From the NCBI GenBank assembly GCA_025141015.1, contig CP081098.1:733501-797500 (forward strand): a stretch of 64,000 bases of DNA. Reading direction: 5' to 3'. The notes under the pieces were generated by a model. It was not told where the DNA came from. It saw only the letters and a list, made by a program, of their open reading frames with translations, and ran no database searches. The translations under genes were made by a program, and so were the position numbers. The DNA is from Rhodobacteraceae bacterium M382. Lineage in GTDB: Bacteria; Pseudomonadota; Alphaproteobacteria; Rhodobacterales; Rhodobacteraceae. How positions within the stretch are numbered: the stretch's first letter is position 1; every line of letters starts with the position of its first letter. Below, in pieces: positions 16,491-24,461 of this stretch.

Positions 16491-16527
16491 GCCGTGCATC
16501 GCCGTGCGGTGCACGGCGATGCACGGC
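16491..16527. repeat. Perfect 17-bp inverted repeat with 3-base loop
   Basis: The arms GCCGTGCATCGCCGTGC (16491-16507) and its exact complement (16511-16527) flank GGT. Each arm also contains an internal repeat of the GCCGTGC unit. It is in the 314-base space between the converging XRE-cupin and dmmC genes. There is no T-run, so it is not a classic terminator. It may be a REP-like element or a cruciform. Confidence 0.75.
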
Positions 16528-16657
16528 GCTGACACGGCCCCCAGCCCGTTAAACGGGCAGGGGGCTTGGCCCAACGCTGCACTGTCGTAGGGCGTCGCCA
16601 TCAGACAGCGCAAGGGCGGGAGATTTCCGGTGATCTTGATGGGTGACAAACCAAAAC

Positions 16658-16684
16658 TGCCGATGCGGGGGAGCACATCGGCAG
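16658..16684 (-). terminator. Probable terminator of the dmm operon
   Basis: A 9-bp stem CTGCCGATG / CATCGGCAG with a 9-base loop is followed on the minus strand by TTTTGGTTT. It lies 55-81 bases past the dmmC stop. Apart from this, the palindrome and two small hairpins, the 16425-16738 gap shows nothing. Confidence 0.6.
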
Positions 16685-16738
16685 TCAAAGGGCATTCGAA
16701 AACGGGGAGGCGTTGCCGAATGCCTGAGTTGAACCGGG

Positions 16739-17782
16739 TCAATCGTCCGGGAAAATACCGTCCGAGGTCGGAGCCCCATCATCGTATTGCGACAGCCATT
16801 CGACCATAAGAGGGCGATTGTCGATGAACCCTTTGTAGGTTGCCAGTTCCTCGGGCAAATCGCGGATGACACGGTGCAGGCGGCGGCCCCATTTGGGTAC
16901 GCTGACCAGATCATTGAAGCTGCCCAGATACGCCCGGATCGGAAAGCAGATCGCGTTCGACCTTGGCAGGCGGAACAAAGTTTGCAGCTCAACCCGCAGG
17001 TGCTGTTTTTCACCGATGTTGTCCATGGTCAGCCCGGTCTTCATCGTCCCCCATTTATGATAGTTCTCGGGGCTGGTATCGAGCAGCGGATTCACGGTCA
17101 TCGTCCAGTTCAGGCGGCGCACCGGCGCGCCCTGCTGTAGGTTCAGCAGGAATTTCAACGCACGCACAAAAATGCCCATTTCATTGGCCTTGGGCACGGG
17201 CGCATGCCATTCAAAGAAGTTCATGCCGATGTCGAAATCCAGGGACCAATCCGCCTGGGTAGTAACCATTCCGGCGTCCATCCACAGGTTGTCATCGCGT
17301 TGATCCAGAAGGGCAAAATCGCCTTGGGTTTGACGGGTGATATATTCCATCGGCCCATAGGGCAGGGTGCTTTCATCGAGGAAAGTGAAGGTGTCATCAA
17401 TGCCCAGCGGCTTGTTGATCCAACGCCAGCGATCTCCGTCCTTGTGCAATTCGAACAAGTCCGGATAGTCGCGGGCTTTGGCCTCCATGATATATTCGAC
17501 CAGATCCCAGCCTGCCAACGTCATATGCGGCAGCGATTGGCACCTCAGCGGGTCATCCGCCAGAACCTGGGCCCGGTCGCGCATCTCGGCGACATAGTGT
17601 TCATCGACGTCAAAGGCGAACTCGAAAGGTGAGCCCGGACGGGTTGATAGATGCGGTTCCAGATTCACCGAATACATGTAGCTGTCTTCGTGAAACGGAA
17701 AGGGGAAGCGTTGGATCGCTTTGGGTGAATTTCGAAACGTGAAATCGTCGCGAAAGGTTTCGTCGTTGAATTGAATCGTCAT
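16739..17782 (-). CDS. dmmC: Dimethylamine monooxygenase subunit C (DUF3445, haem-dependent oxidative N-demethylase alpha)
   Basis: A 347-residue protein of the DUF3445 family, whose studied members are PAS-fold haem-dependent oxidative N-demethylases. It is the catalytic subunit that converts dimethylamine to methylamine and formaldehyde using O2 and electrons from the reductase. Recognisable stretches are FPFHEDSYMYSVNLEPHLS near the start, the AGWDLVEYIMEA region, and the HLRVELQTLFRLPRSNAICFPIR segment in the C-terminal third. It is the last gene in the order dmmD-A-B-C, identical to the order described for marine bacteria, with a 15-base gap after dmmB. Confidence 0.88.
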   Translation of the reverse strand: MTIQFNDETFRDDFTFRNSPKAIQRFPFPFHEDSYMYSVNLEPHLSTRPGSPFEFAFDVDEHYVAEMRDRAQVLADDPLRCQSLPHMTLAGWDLVEYIMEAKARDYPDLFELHKDGDRWRWINKPLGIDDTFTFLDESTLPYGPMEYITRQTQGDFALLDQRDDNLWMDAGMVTTQADWSLDFDIGMNFFEWHAPVPKANEMGIFVRALKFLLNLQQGAPVRRLNWTMTVNPLLDTSPENYHKWGTMKTGLTMDNIGEKQHLRVELQTLFRLPRSNAICFPIRAYLGSFNDLVSVPKWGRRLHRVIRDLPEELATYKGFIDNRPLMVEWLSQYDDGAPTSDGIFPDD

Positions 17783-17797
17783 TGCGTCATCTCTCCC

Positions 17798-18763
17798 TTA
17801 CCGGTCCAGAACCAGTGTCTTGCCCTCGAACCGCGACACGCAGGGCATGATAAGCTTGCCGCCTTCGCGTTGTTCGTCTGTCAGCCAATGGTCATAGTGG
17901 ACCAGCTTGCCATCACATTCGACAACCGTGGTTTCGCACTGGCCGCATGCGCCACCACGACACAGATAGGGCGCATCCACATCGTTGGCTTCCAAAGCTT
18001 CGAGCAGTGACTGGTGCTCGCCGACCTGAATGATCTTGTTGGACTGGGCCAACTTCACTTCAAACGGTTTGCCGGAAGCAGGTGCAAGGAATTCTTCGGA
18101 ATGAACGGCTTCTCGGGGCCAGCCCAGTTCTTCGGCAGTCTTGTGAACCCATTCGATCATGCCCTTGGGGCCACAAACATAGATATGGGTGCCCAATGGC
18201 TGCCCATCCAGCAAGGTTTCCAGATCTATGCGCTCGTTCTGATCATCGTGATAGATGTGTACCTTGTTGGCGTATTGTTCGCTCAACTCCTCGGCATAGG
18301 TGCCCAGCGATGCGGTGCGGACCGAGTAGTGCAGCTCGAACAAGCCATTGGTATGCGACAGCTGGGCCATTTGGGCGACAAAAGGTGTGATGCCGATGCC
18401 ACCAGCCAGCATCAGGTGTTTTTTGGCGCGCAGATCCAGCGAAAACAGGTTCACCGGGTTGGAAATCACCATCTCCATGCCTTCACGGACATTGTTGTGC
18501 ATGAATAGCGATCCACCGCGGCCTTCGTCGTCGCGGCGGACCGAGACCATATAAGCCCCGCGATCTGCCGGATCGGACATCAGCGAGTATGGGTTCAGGC
18601 GCGTCGTGCTTCCGTCTTGCATCTCGACAACCGTGTGTGCACCGCCAGAGAAGGTGGGCAGTTCACCGCCGCCGGTGCGGACAAATTTGAACCGGGTCAC
18701 CAGGTCGTTGATCGGTTTGACTTCGGCCACGGTGACATTGATTTTGGCTGTTCCTGCGCTCAT
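17798..18763 (-). CDS. dmmB: Dimethylamine monooxygenase subunit B, reductase with C-terminal 2Fe-2S ferredoxin
   Basis: A 321-residue phthalate-dioxygenase-reductase-type protein. The flavin-binding stretch RLNPYSLMS is at 55-63, the pyridine-nucleotide loop AGGIGITPF at 120-128 and YVCGPKGM at 195-202. The plant-type 2Fe-2S ligands are C268, C273, C276 and C308. It passes electrons from NAD(P)H to the haem subunit. It overlaps the upstream dmmA gene by 4 bases (ATGA). Confidence 0.92.
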   Translation of the reverse strand: MSAGTAKINVTVAEVKPINDLVTRFKFVRTGGGELPTFSGGAHTVVEMQDGSTTRLNPYSLMSDPADRGAYMVSVRRDDEGRGGSLFMHNNVREGMEMVISNPVNLFSLDLRAKKHLMLAGGIGITPFVAQMAQLSHTNGLFELHYSVRTASLGTYAEELSEQYANKVHIYHDDQNERIDLETLLDGQPLGTHIYVCGPKGMIEWVHKTAEELGWPREAVHSEEFLAPASGKPFEVKLAQSNKIIQVGEHQSLLEALEANDVDAPYLCRGGACGQCETTVVECDGKLVHYDHWLTDEQREGGKLIMPCVSRFEGKTLVLDR

Positions 18764-19371
18764 TTGAACACCTCCACTTGCGGGGGGACGTTGCCGGGGT
18801 CTTCGGCGTCGATGCAGACACCCTGGAATGCGGCCAGGCGACGGGAATAGTGATCACGCACGAACAGATTCAGGCCGCAGTGTGAACACACGAACGGGTC
18901 GGTGGTCACGTCTTCGGTGATGCCTTTGCAGTGCACACATTGCATGCGGCGTGCGGTTGATCCGCGGTGTTCTGTCTGAATGGCTGTGTGCGGAATACCC
19001 GCAGCGATGGCGGCAGCCATGGCTTGGCCCATCACACCTTCGGTGCCGGTCAGATAGACCTGAAGGCCCATGTGCGCCTTGGCAAAAGTATCGGTGACGC
19101 GCTGTTTTGCGGCTTCATAAGATGGGCCAACATACATTTGCGCGGGGGTCAGGGCCTTGAGCTCACCGGTGTATTTTTCGCCGGTGTCCTTGGGGATATA
19201 GATAATGTGCGTTTTGGCCCAGAGATCGGCGGGGGCATCCTTGGCCAGGTCAAGAATGGCCTCGGCACCGGTCGCATCGGCGATCATCAAATGGTGTTTG
19301 CCCGGACGCACCTCAAGCTCGCCGTAAACCGGGCGGCTGTTGATCGAGGGGGGAAATACGGTTTTCGACAT
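18760..19371 (-). CDS. dmmA: Dimethylamine monooxygenase subunit A
   Basis: A 203-residue protein matching the DmmA family. The N-terminal two thirds resemble a ferredoxin-reductase nucleotide-binding half (AKAHMGLQVYLTGTEGVMG), and the C-terminal part is a zinc ribbon with CVHC at 145-148 and CSHC at 162-165. It is needed for DMA oxidation in the Roseobacter system as I recall; its exact role in electron transfer or assembly is less clear. It lies 69 bases after dmmD. Confidence 0.85.
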   Translation of the reverse strand: MSKTVFPPSINSRPVYGELEVRPGKHHLMIADATGAEAILDLAKDAPADLWAKTHIIYIPKDTGEKYTGELKALTPAQMYVGPSYEAAKQRVTDTFAKAHMGLQVYLTGTEGVMGQAMAAAIAAGIPHTAIQTEHRGSTARRMQCVHCKGITEDVTTDPFVCSHCGLNLFVRDHYSRRLAAFQGVCIDAEDPGNVPPQVEVFK

Positions 19372-19440
19372 GTGGGTCTGTTCCTACGGTCGGATTGACG
19401 AAAGCGAGCGCCCCCCGGATGGGGACGCTCGGGATCCGGG

Positions 19441-20586
19441 TCAGCCCTTTGCGGTACGGACGGCTTTGTCCTTGTCGTAGAAGGGCATCTCTTCGGCTGT
19501 TGCTGCAATCTCGGTGCCATCACCGTTACGGACGGTCAGCGCTGTGCCGGGCGAGGCGCAAGCAACCGGCATGCGTGCAATGCCGACGTTGTGGCTGTTC
19601 ACTTCGGAGTACATTCCATAAGTGACCACGCCGACCTTTTCGCCGTTCTGCAGCAGGTCCGCGCCTTCGTCGGCGGGTGTGGTTCCTTCCAGCATCACGC
19701 CGTAGATCTTGAACCGTTCGTTGCCTTGGGCTGCGTAGTGGTTTTCGGCACCGATAAATCCGGTTTTGCCGGGGGAGACGGTGAATTCCAGACCCAGTTC
19801 CCACAGCGTATCACCACAGGTTTCGCCGTCAAACGGATAGGTTTCCGAATTGTCGCCCGGATAGAACAACAGATAGCTTTCGGTGCGCAGCAGATCGAGG
19901 GTCGAAAACTGAACCGGCACGATGCCCATGTCTGCGCCATCCGACAGGATGTTGTCCCACAGGTGAACGGCGTCTTTGGATTGGCAGAAAATCTCATATC
20001 CGCGTTCGCCGGTATAGCCGGTGCGCGAGATCATCACGGGGCAGCCGAACAATTTGGTCTGCATGATGCCGAAATAGGTCAGATCCCGAATGCCGGGGAT
20101 ATGTTTTGCCAGGAAATCAACGGCAACCGGACCCTGTAGCGACATGTCATGCATGTTGTCGTCAAAGATCACCGCACAGTTTTTTGAGGCGGCTACGGTG
20201 CTCAGCTGTTCCATGCCGGTGCCAGTGCCGTGCACGACCATCCAGCTGTTGACCGAGAGGCGGTAGATAATACAGTCATCGACGAATTTGCCCTGATCAT
20301 TCAGGATCGAGGCATAGGTCGAGCGCCCCGGCATGATCTTTTCGACATTGCGGGTGGTGACACGGTCGATGACCTGGGCGGCATGTTCGCCAACAACGTG
20401 AACTTTTTTCAGGCCAGAGACATCCATCAGCCCGGCTTTGGTCCGGATCGCTTCATAATCGGCTTTGGCGCGTTCCGGCGTGTGATCATAGAACCAGGCG
20501 GTTCCCATCCCATTCCAGTCCTCAAGCTCGGCGCCGATTTCCCTGTGACGCTGTGCCAGCGCCGAAGTCCGCCAGATGATGGCCAT
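19441..20586 (-). CDS. dmmD: Dimethylamine monooxygenase-associated GcvT-like protein
   Basis: A 381-residue aminomethyltransferase/GcvT-family protein, starting at the ATG at 20586 behind AGGGAGATAAC; an ATG at 20634 would add 16 residues lying over the operator. GcvT landmarks are AGLMDVSGLKKVHVVG, QGPVAVDFLA, RTGYTGERGYEIF and LRTESYLLFY. It probably binds tetrahydrofolate and captures the formaldehyde released by DmmABC as methylene-THF. It heads the operon, as in described dmmDABC clusters. Confidence 0.87.
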   Translation of the reverse strand: MAIIWRTSALAQRHREIGAELEDWNGMGTAWFYDHTPERAKADYEAIRTKAGLMDVSGLKKVHVVGEHAAQVIDRVTTRNVEKIMPGRSTYASILNDQGKFVDDCIIYRLSVNSWMVVHGTGTGMEQLSTVAASKNCAVIFDDNMHDMSLQGPVAVDFLAKHIPGIRDLTYFGIMQTKLFGCPVMISRTGYTGERGYEIFCQSKDAVHLWDNILSDGADMGIVPVQFSTLDLLRTESYLLFYPGDNSETYPFDGETCGDTLWELGLEFTVSPGKTGFIGAENHYAAQGNERFKIYGVMLEGTTPADEGADLLQNGEKVGVVTYGMYSEVNSHNVGIARMPVACASPGTALTVRNGDGTEIAATAEEMPFYDKDKAVRTAKG

Positions 20587-20624
20587 TTTGTTATCTCCCT
20601 GTTCGCGTGGTACCAGAATCCACG

Positions 20625-20642
20625 TTTGGTTCATTTTGGTCT
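20625..20642 (-). promoter_or_regulatory. Element A of the dmm promoter
   Basis: In dmmD orientation it reads AGACCAAAATGAACCAAA, 39-56 bases before the ATG. It matches element A of tmm (AGACCAAAGGAACCAAA) apart from a one-base spacing change and a short centre. Confidence 0.5.
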
Positions 20643-20692
20643 AGGCCAGTTAGCCCTTTGAGCCCTGTGATTGTCAATAATTATTCCCATCA

Positions 20693-20707
20693 GGAAAAAG
20701 AATTTCT
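20693..20707. promoter_or_regulatory. Element B of the dmm promoter
   Basis: GGAAAAAGAATTTCT differs from the tmm copy (7704-7718) at one base, and both are followed by a YTAA. It lies 51 bases from element A and 108 bases before the dmmD ATG; the tmm values are 52 and 105. Confidence 0.45.
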
Positions 20708-20748
20708 CTTAAGGGTCTGGTTGCGCGGTAACTTGCAGGGGTGTTTTG

Positions 20749-20813
20749 GACCAGTTTGAACCAGATGTTTCCTGCAAGGGGACTTTAGACCAGTTTGAAC
20801 CAGATGTTTCCTG
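20749..20813. repeat. Two perfect 26-bp direct repeats upstream of amt
   Basis: The 26-bp unit (GACCAGTTTGAACCAGAT followed by GTTTCCTG) occurs at 20749-20774 and 20788-20813, 39 bases start to start. Its core AGACCAGTTTGAACCAGA fits the element A pattern (AGACCA-R-N3-GAACCA-R) and points towards amt. The rest of the 20587-21126 gap has no convincing gene. Confidence 0.65.
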
Positions 20814-21126
20814 TTGGGGTGTCTTCATGCTTGGCCCAGGTCAAAGCCACGGAAACACCTGGATCCTCACCGAACAGCGTCTTTAGGGGCTGGTGATGTC
20901 GGTTCGCTGTCGATGCGCAGAAGGTGCCCCGATTCGGTTTTTCCCAGGGTTGCTACAGAATCAGGCATCGCGATCGGGGCGTTATTTGGGTGCCAGGAAA
21001 TTCCTGAAAGTGAACTTTTTTTCACATGATTGTTGACACATTCAGCTTTCGTCGCGCAATGTTTCAAGAATATTTTTTCACCAAGAGGCAAAATGCCCAT
21101 CAAACAGCCAACAGGGAGGGCTAAAA

Positions 21127-22485
21127 GTGGATGGTAATTTAAATGCGCTTACAACGATATTCACCGAGTTTTACTACTGGGTGACAGTCGTTTTCATGTT
21201 CCTGATTCACGTCGGGTTCTGCATGTACGAAGTCGGCGCGAGCCGTCATCGTAATCATATGCACACATTGATGAAAAACATCATGATCATTCCGTTGGTC
21301 ACGGTGACTTTCTTCTTCTTTGGGTGGTGGATCTACTGGGCGTTTCCGGATTTCCCGTTCTTTGGCGGCTTGAACCAGGATTTGGCGCCGGCGAATCTGC
21401 CGTGGTCGGAAACCATGGGCACCAACCTGGCTGATCGAATCACCGGTGTGTTCTGGGCTGCATTCCTTCTGTTCTCCTGGACTGCGGCGTCAATCGTGTC
21501 CGGGGCAGTGATTGAAAGGATCCGGTCTTCGGCGTTGTGGGTCCACGCAGTTTTGATCGGCTCGGTGTTCTGGATCATTGATGCGGCATGGGGCTGGCAC
21601 TATGCGGGTTGGATGGTGCGTGAACTGGGTTACCATGATGCCTATGCATCCGGTGTTATCCATGCGATTGCCGGTGGTTATGCATTGGGTGTGATCATGG
21701 TGCTGGGTCCACGGATCGGCAAATTTGCCCCCGACGGCACCCCGCGTGATATTCCGCCTCATAATCCGTGGATGCTGACGATCGGTATCTTTCTGATCTA
21801 TTCGGGCTTCTGGGGCTTCTATGCGGCCTGTAACGTGCCTTTGATTTCACCCGAAGTAATCGGTGGCGAAATCGTTGGAACCACGTGGACTGCAACCAAT
21901 ATCTATTTGGCTCCTACATCGCTGTCGGCGATCACCTTCAACTTCCTCATGTCGCTGTCCGGCGGTTTGATGGCAGCCTATGTGGTGTCCAAGGGCGACG
22001 CGTTCTGGACGTTCTCTGGCGGTCTCGCGGGTATCATCACCGCATCTGCGGGCAACGATCTGTATCATCCGATCCAGGCCATGCTGGTTGGTGCTGTCGG
22101 TGTCGTCATCGTCTACAAGCTGCACTATTGGGTCGAGCGCAAGTTCAAGCTGGATGATGCTGTGGGCGCAGTTGCGGTACACGGGTACTCTGGTGTGGTT
22201 GGTCTGATCATCGCGGGTTTCCTGCTCTGGGGCGTTCCGAGTTCGCCGTTTGAAGGGTACGCGGCGATCAACCCGATCGGTCAGACTGTTGGTGCCTTTA
22301 TCATGTTCTTTGTCCTGGGGTGGTTGCCTGCCTTCATCGTGTCCAAGATGCAGGCCGCAGCTGGCGTGTTGCGGATCCCCGAAGAGGTGGAGTTGCAAGG
22401 TCTCGATTACGCTGAGCACCACGCTTACGAAGACGCAAAAGCCGAAATCATTGCAGCTGACAAGGCCGCTCTGGCCGGTCAATAA
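21127..22485 (+). CDS. Amt-family ammonium/methylammonium transporter, divergent
   Basis: A 452-residue inner-membrane protein with about eleven hydrophobic segments, starting at GTG 21127 behind AGGGAGGG. The pore histidine pair is present: GVIHAIAGG (H179) and VAVHGYSG (H352), and D171 sits at the conserved recruitment-site position (YHDAYASGVIH in place of the common DFAGGTVVH). The motif differences mark it as a divergent branch. It is immediately upstream of a one-helix protein and mgsABC/gmaS, so methylammonium uptake is the likely job; ammonium transport is the alternative. No GlnK gene is adjacent. Confidence 0.87.
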   Translation: MDGNLNALTTIFTEFYYWVTVVFMFLIHVGFCMYEVGASRHRNHMHTLMKNIMIIPLVTVTFFFFGWWIYWAFPDFPFFGGLNQDLAPANLPWSETMGTNLADRITGVFWAAFLLFSWTAASIVSGAVIERIRSSALWVHAVLIGSVFWIIDAAWGWHYAGWMVRELGYHDAYASGVIHAIAGGYALGVIMVLGPRIGKFAPDGTPRDIPPHNPWMLTIGIFLIYSGFWGFYAACNVPLISPEVIGGEIVGTTWTATNIYLAPTSLSAITFNFLMSLSGGLMAAYVVSKGDAFWTFSGGLAGIITASAGNDLYHPIQAMLVGAVGVVIVYKLHYWVERKFKLDDAVGAVAVHGYSGVVGLIIAGFLLWGVPSSPFEGYAAINPIGQTVGAFIMFFVLGWLPAFIVSKMQAAAGVLRIPEEVELQGLDYAEHHAYEDAKAEIIAADKAALAGQ

Positions 22486-22512
22486 AATCACAGCAAGTTA
22501 AGGAGAATCAAA

Positions 22513-22728
22513 ATGTCTACGATTGGTTACGAAAGCTGGGCTGTGGATCTGGCGGATGTCGGCCCCGTCTATCCCTTCCAGGGAAGCGAAGTGCTGATGG
22601 TGATCCTAGGGGTGGCCTTCTGGATTGGGTGGCACCGCATCCAATTTGTCCGAGAGGGCAAGCACCTGGAAGAGGCTAAACATATGGGTGACGAAGAGAA
22701 AATCCATAAGATACTTGAGAAATACTAA
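22513..22728 (+). CDS. Small single-helix membrane protein next to Amt
   Basis: A 71-residue protein with an AAGGAGA site. One hydrophobic segment (about residues 25-42, EVLMVILGVAFWIGW) is followed by a charged, lysine- and glutamate-rich tail (EEAKHMGDEEKIHKILEKY). It lies 27 bases after amt and before a terminator, so it is co-transcribed with amt. I do not know a characterised homologue; it could be an Amt partner or stabilising peptide. Confidence 0.75.
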   Translation: MSTIGYESWAVDLADVGPVYPFQGSEVLMVILGVAFWIGWHRIQFVREGKHLEEAKHMGDEEKIHKILEKY

Positions 22729-22742
22729 GATTTCTCCACTGG

Positions 22743-22772
22743 ACGGGCGCATTGAACGATGCGCCCGTTTTT
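22743..22772 (+). terminator. Rho-independent terminator of the amt operon
   Basis: Perfect 10-bp stem ACGGGCGCAT / ATGCGCCCGT, 6-base loop, followed by TTTTT. It separates amt and its small partner from mgsABC. Confidence 0.92.
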
Positions 22773-22781
22773 CCTTCTAAG

Positions 22782-22794
22782 GAAAATAAGTTTC
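22782..22794. promoter_or_regulatory. Element-B-like tract before mgsA
   Basis: GAAAATAAGTTTC, preceded by G, has the GAA(A)-N5-TTTC outline of the tracts before tmm and dmmD. It is 69-81 bases before the mgsA ATG. AT-rich promoter DNA can give this by chance. Confidence 0.3.
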
Positions 22795-22862
22795 ATAACA
22801 GTTGATAGTGTCGCGCCGACCTGTTAGCGTTGATTCGAGATGAAAACTAGGGAGGCACACCC

Positions 22863-23759
22863 ATGTGCGGGATTGTCGGTCTTTTTCTAAAAGACAAAAC
22901 TCTTGAGCCAAAGCTGGGCGAAATGCTCACCGAAATGCTCATCACTATGACGGATCGTGGACCTGACAGTGCAGGCATTGCGATCTATGGTGCAGACGGC
23001 GACAACAGCTCTAAGCTGACTGTTCAGTCTGACAACGCAGATGCAGATTTTGCGACCTTGGCCGATGATCTGAGCGATGCGATTGGCACGCCTGTCGGTC
23101 TCCGTCGCAACGACACGCATGCCATCCTGGATATGCCGCACGACAAGCTGGAAGAGGCGCGCGCCGCTCTGGCGAATTTGCGCGACGGTCTGCGCATCAT
23201 GTCCGCCGGTGACGTGATCGAGATCTACAAGGAAGTTGGTCTGCCCAAAGACGTGGCCGCCCGATTTAATGTGTCTGCAATGGGCGGTACCCACGGTATC
23301 GGTCATACCCGCATGGCGACAGAGTCCGCCGTGACAACCGAGGGTGCGCACCCGTTCTCGACAGGCACAGACCAGTGCCTGGTGCACAACGGATCACTCT
23401 CCAACCACAATTCGTGGCGTCGCAAGCTGAAGCGTGAAGGGGTTCGGATCGAATCCATGAACGATACCGAAGTGGGTGCCGCCTACCTGACCTGGAAGAT
23501 GCAAAATGGTGCTTCTCTGGGCGAAGCCCTGGAAAGCTCGATCGACGATCTCGACGGCTTCTTCAACTTTGTTGTGGGTACCAAAGACGGCTTTGGCGTG
23601 GTCCGTGACCCGATCGCCTGCAAGCCGGCGGTCATGGCGGAAACCGACCAGTATGTGGCCTTCGGTTCCGAATACCGCGCACTGGTGAACCTGCCGGGCA
23701 TCGAAGACGCCAAGGTCTGGGAGCCCGAACCCGCAACCGTTTACTTCTGGAACCACTAA
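22863..23759 (+). CDS. mgsA: N-methylglutamate synthase subunit A (class II glutamine amidotransferase domain)
   Basis: A 298-residue protein equal to the N-terminal amidotransferase domain of glutamate synthase. The nucleophile Cys2 follows the initiator Met (MCGIVGLF), and GTHGIGHTRMATES and HNGSLSNHNS are the expected substrate-binding motifs. In N-methylglutamate synthase this subunit releases methylamine from gamma-glutamylmethylamide or glutamine-type donor. The ATG follows AGGGAGGC. It is one base from mgsB. Confidence 0.92.
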   Translation: MCGIVGLFLKDKTLEPKLGEMLTEMLITMTDRGPDSAGIAIYGADGDNSSKLTVQSDNADADFATLADDLSDAIGTPVGLRRNDTHAILDMPHDKLEEARAALANLRDGLRIMSAGDVIEIYKEVGLPKDVAARFNVSAMGGTHGIGHTRMATESAVTTEGAHPFSTGTDQCLVHNGSLSNHNSWRRKLKREGVRIESMNDTEVGAAYLTWKMQNGASLGEALESSIDDLDGFFNFVVGTKDGFGVVRDPIACKPAVMAETDQYVAFGSEYRALVNLPGIEDAKVWEPEPATVYFWNH

Positions 23760-23760
23760 G

Positions 23761-24444
23761 ATGCAGACATACAATCTTGAAGCAGATGGCCTGCGCGGTC
23801 TGAATTCGACCCTGCACGCTCAGAATGAAAACGTCACTGACGAAAACTGGGACATCATCAACCCCAAGGGCAGCCATGCGATTGCCTGTGGTTTGAATGC
23901 CCCGATCAACGTGACCGTCAATGGATCGACCGGCTATTACTGTGCCGGCATGAACCAGCAGGCGACGGTACATGTCAAAGGGTCTGTTGGACCGGGTGTC
24001 GCGGAAAACATGATGTCCGGTATGGTCATCGTCGAAGGTGATGCCAGCCAATATGCCGGTGCAACCGCGCATGGTGGCCTGCTGGTCATCAAAGGCAACG
24101 CCAGTTCGCGTTGCGGGATTTCCATGAAGGGTGTCGACATTGTCGTACACGGCAACATCGGTCACATGTGTGCCTTTATGGGGCAATCCGGAAATCTGGT
24201 TGTTCTGGGTGATGCGGGTGATGCGCTGGGTGACTCCTGTTACGAAGCGCGCTTCTTTGTGCGCGGTTCGGTCAAGAGCCTCGGTGCGGACTGCATCGAA
24301 AAAGAGATGCGTCCCGAACATATCGAGATCCTCAAGGATTTGCTGGCCCGCGCCGGTGCCGACGCAAAACCCGAAGAGTTCAAGCGCTACGGGTCTGCCC
24401 GTCAGCTCTACAACTTTGATGTCGACAACGCGCAAGCCTACTAA
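23761..24444 (+). CDS. mgsB: N-methylglutamate synthase subunit B (GltB C-terminal GXGXG domain)
   Basis: A 227-residue right-handed beta-helix protein corresponding to the C-terminal structural domain of glutamate synthase. Repeating glycine strands such as GGLLVIKGNASSRCG and GNLVVLGDAGDALG are typical. It is non-catalytic in the parent enzyme and holds the other two domains together. It lies between mgsA and mgsC in a tight operon. Confidence 0.92.
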   Translation: MQTYNLEADGLRGLNSTLHAQNENVTDENWDIINPKGSHAIACGLNAPINVTVNGSTGYYCAGMNQQATVHVKGSVGPGVAENMMSGMVIVEGDASQYAGATAHGGLLVIKGNASSRCGISMKGVDIVVHGNIGHMCAFMGQSGNLVVLGDAGDALGDSCYEARFFVRGSVKSLGADCIEKEMRPEHIEILKDLLARAGADAKPEEFKRYGSARQLYNFDVDNAQAY

Positions 24445-24461
24445 GGACAAGGACCACAGTT

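Noticed and set aside
16491-16560. CRISPR array or prophage attachment site
   Set aside because: There is one palindrome, not regularly spaced repeats with spacers, and no cas or integrase gene is present.
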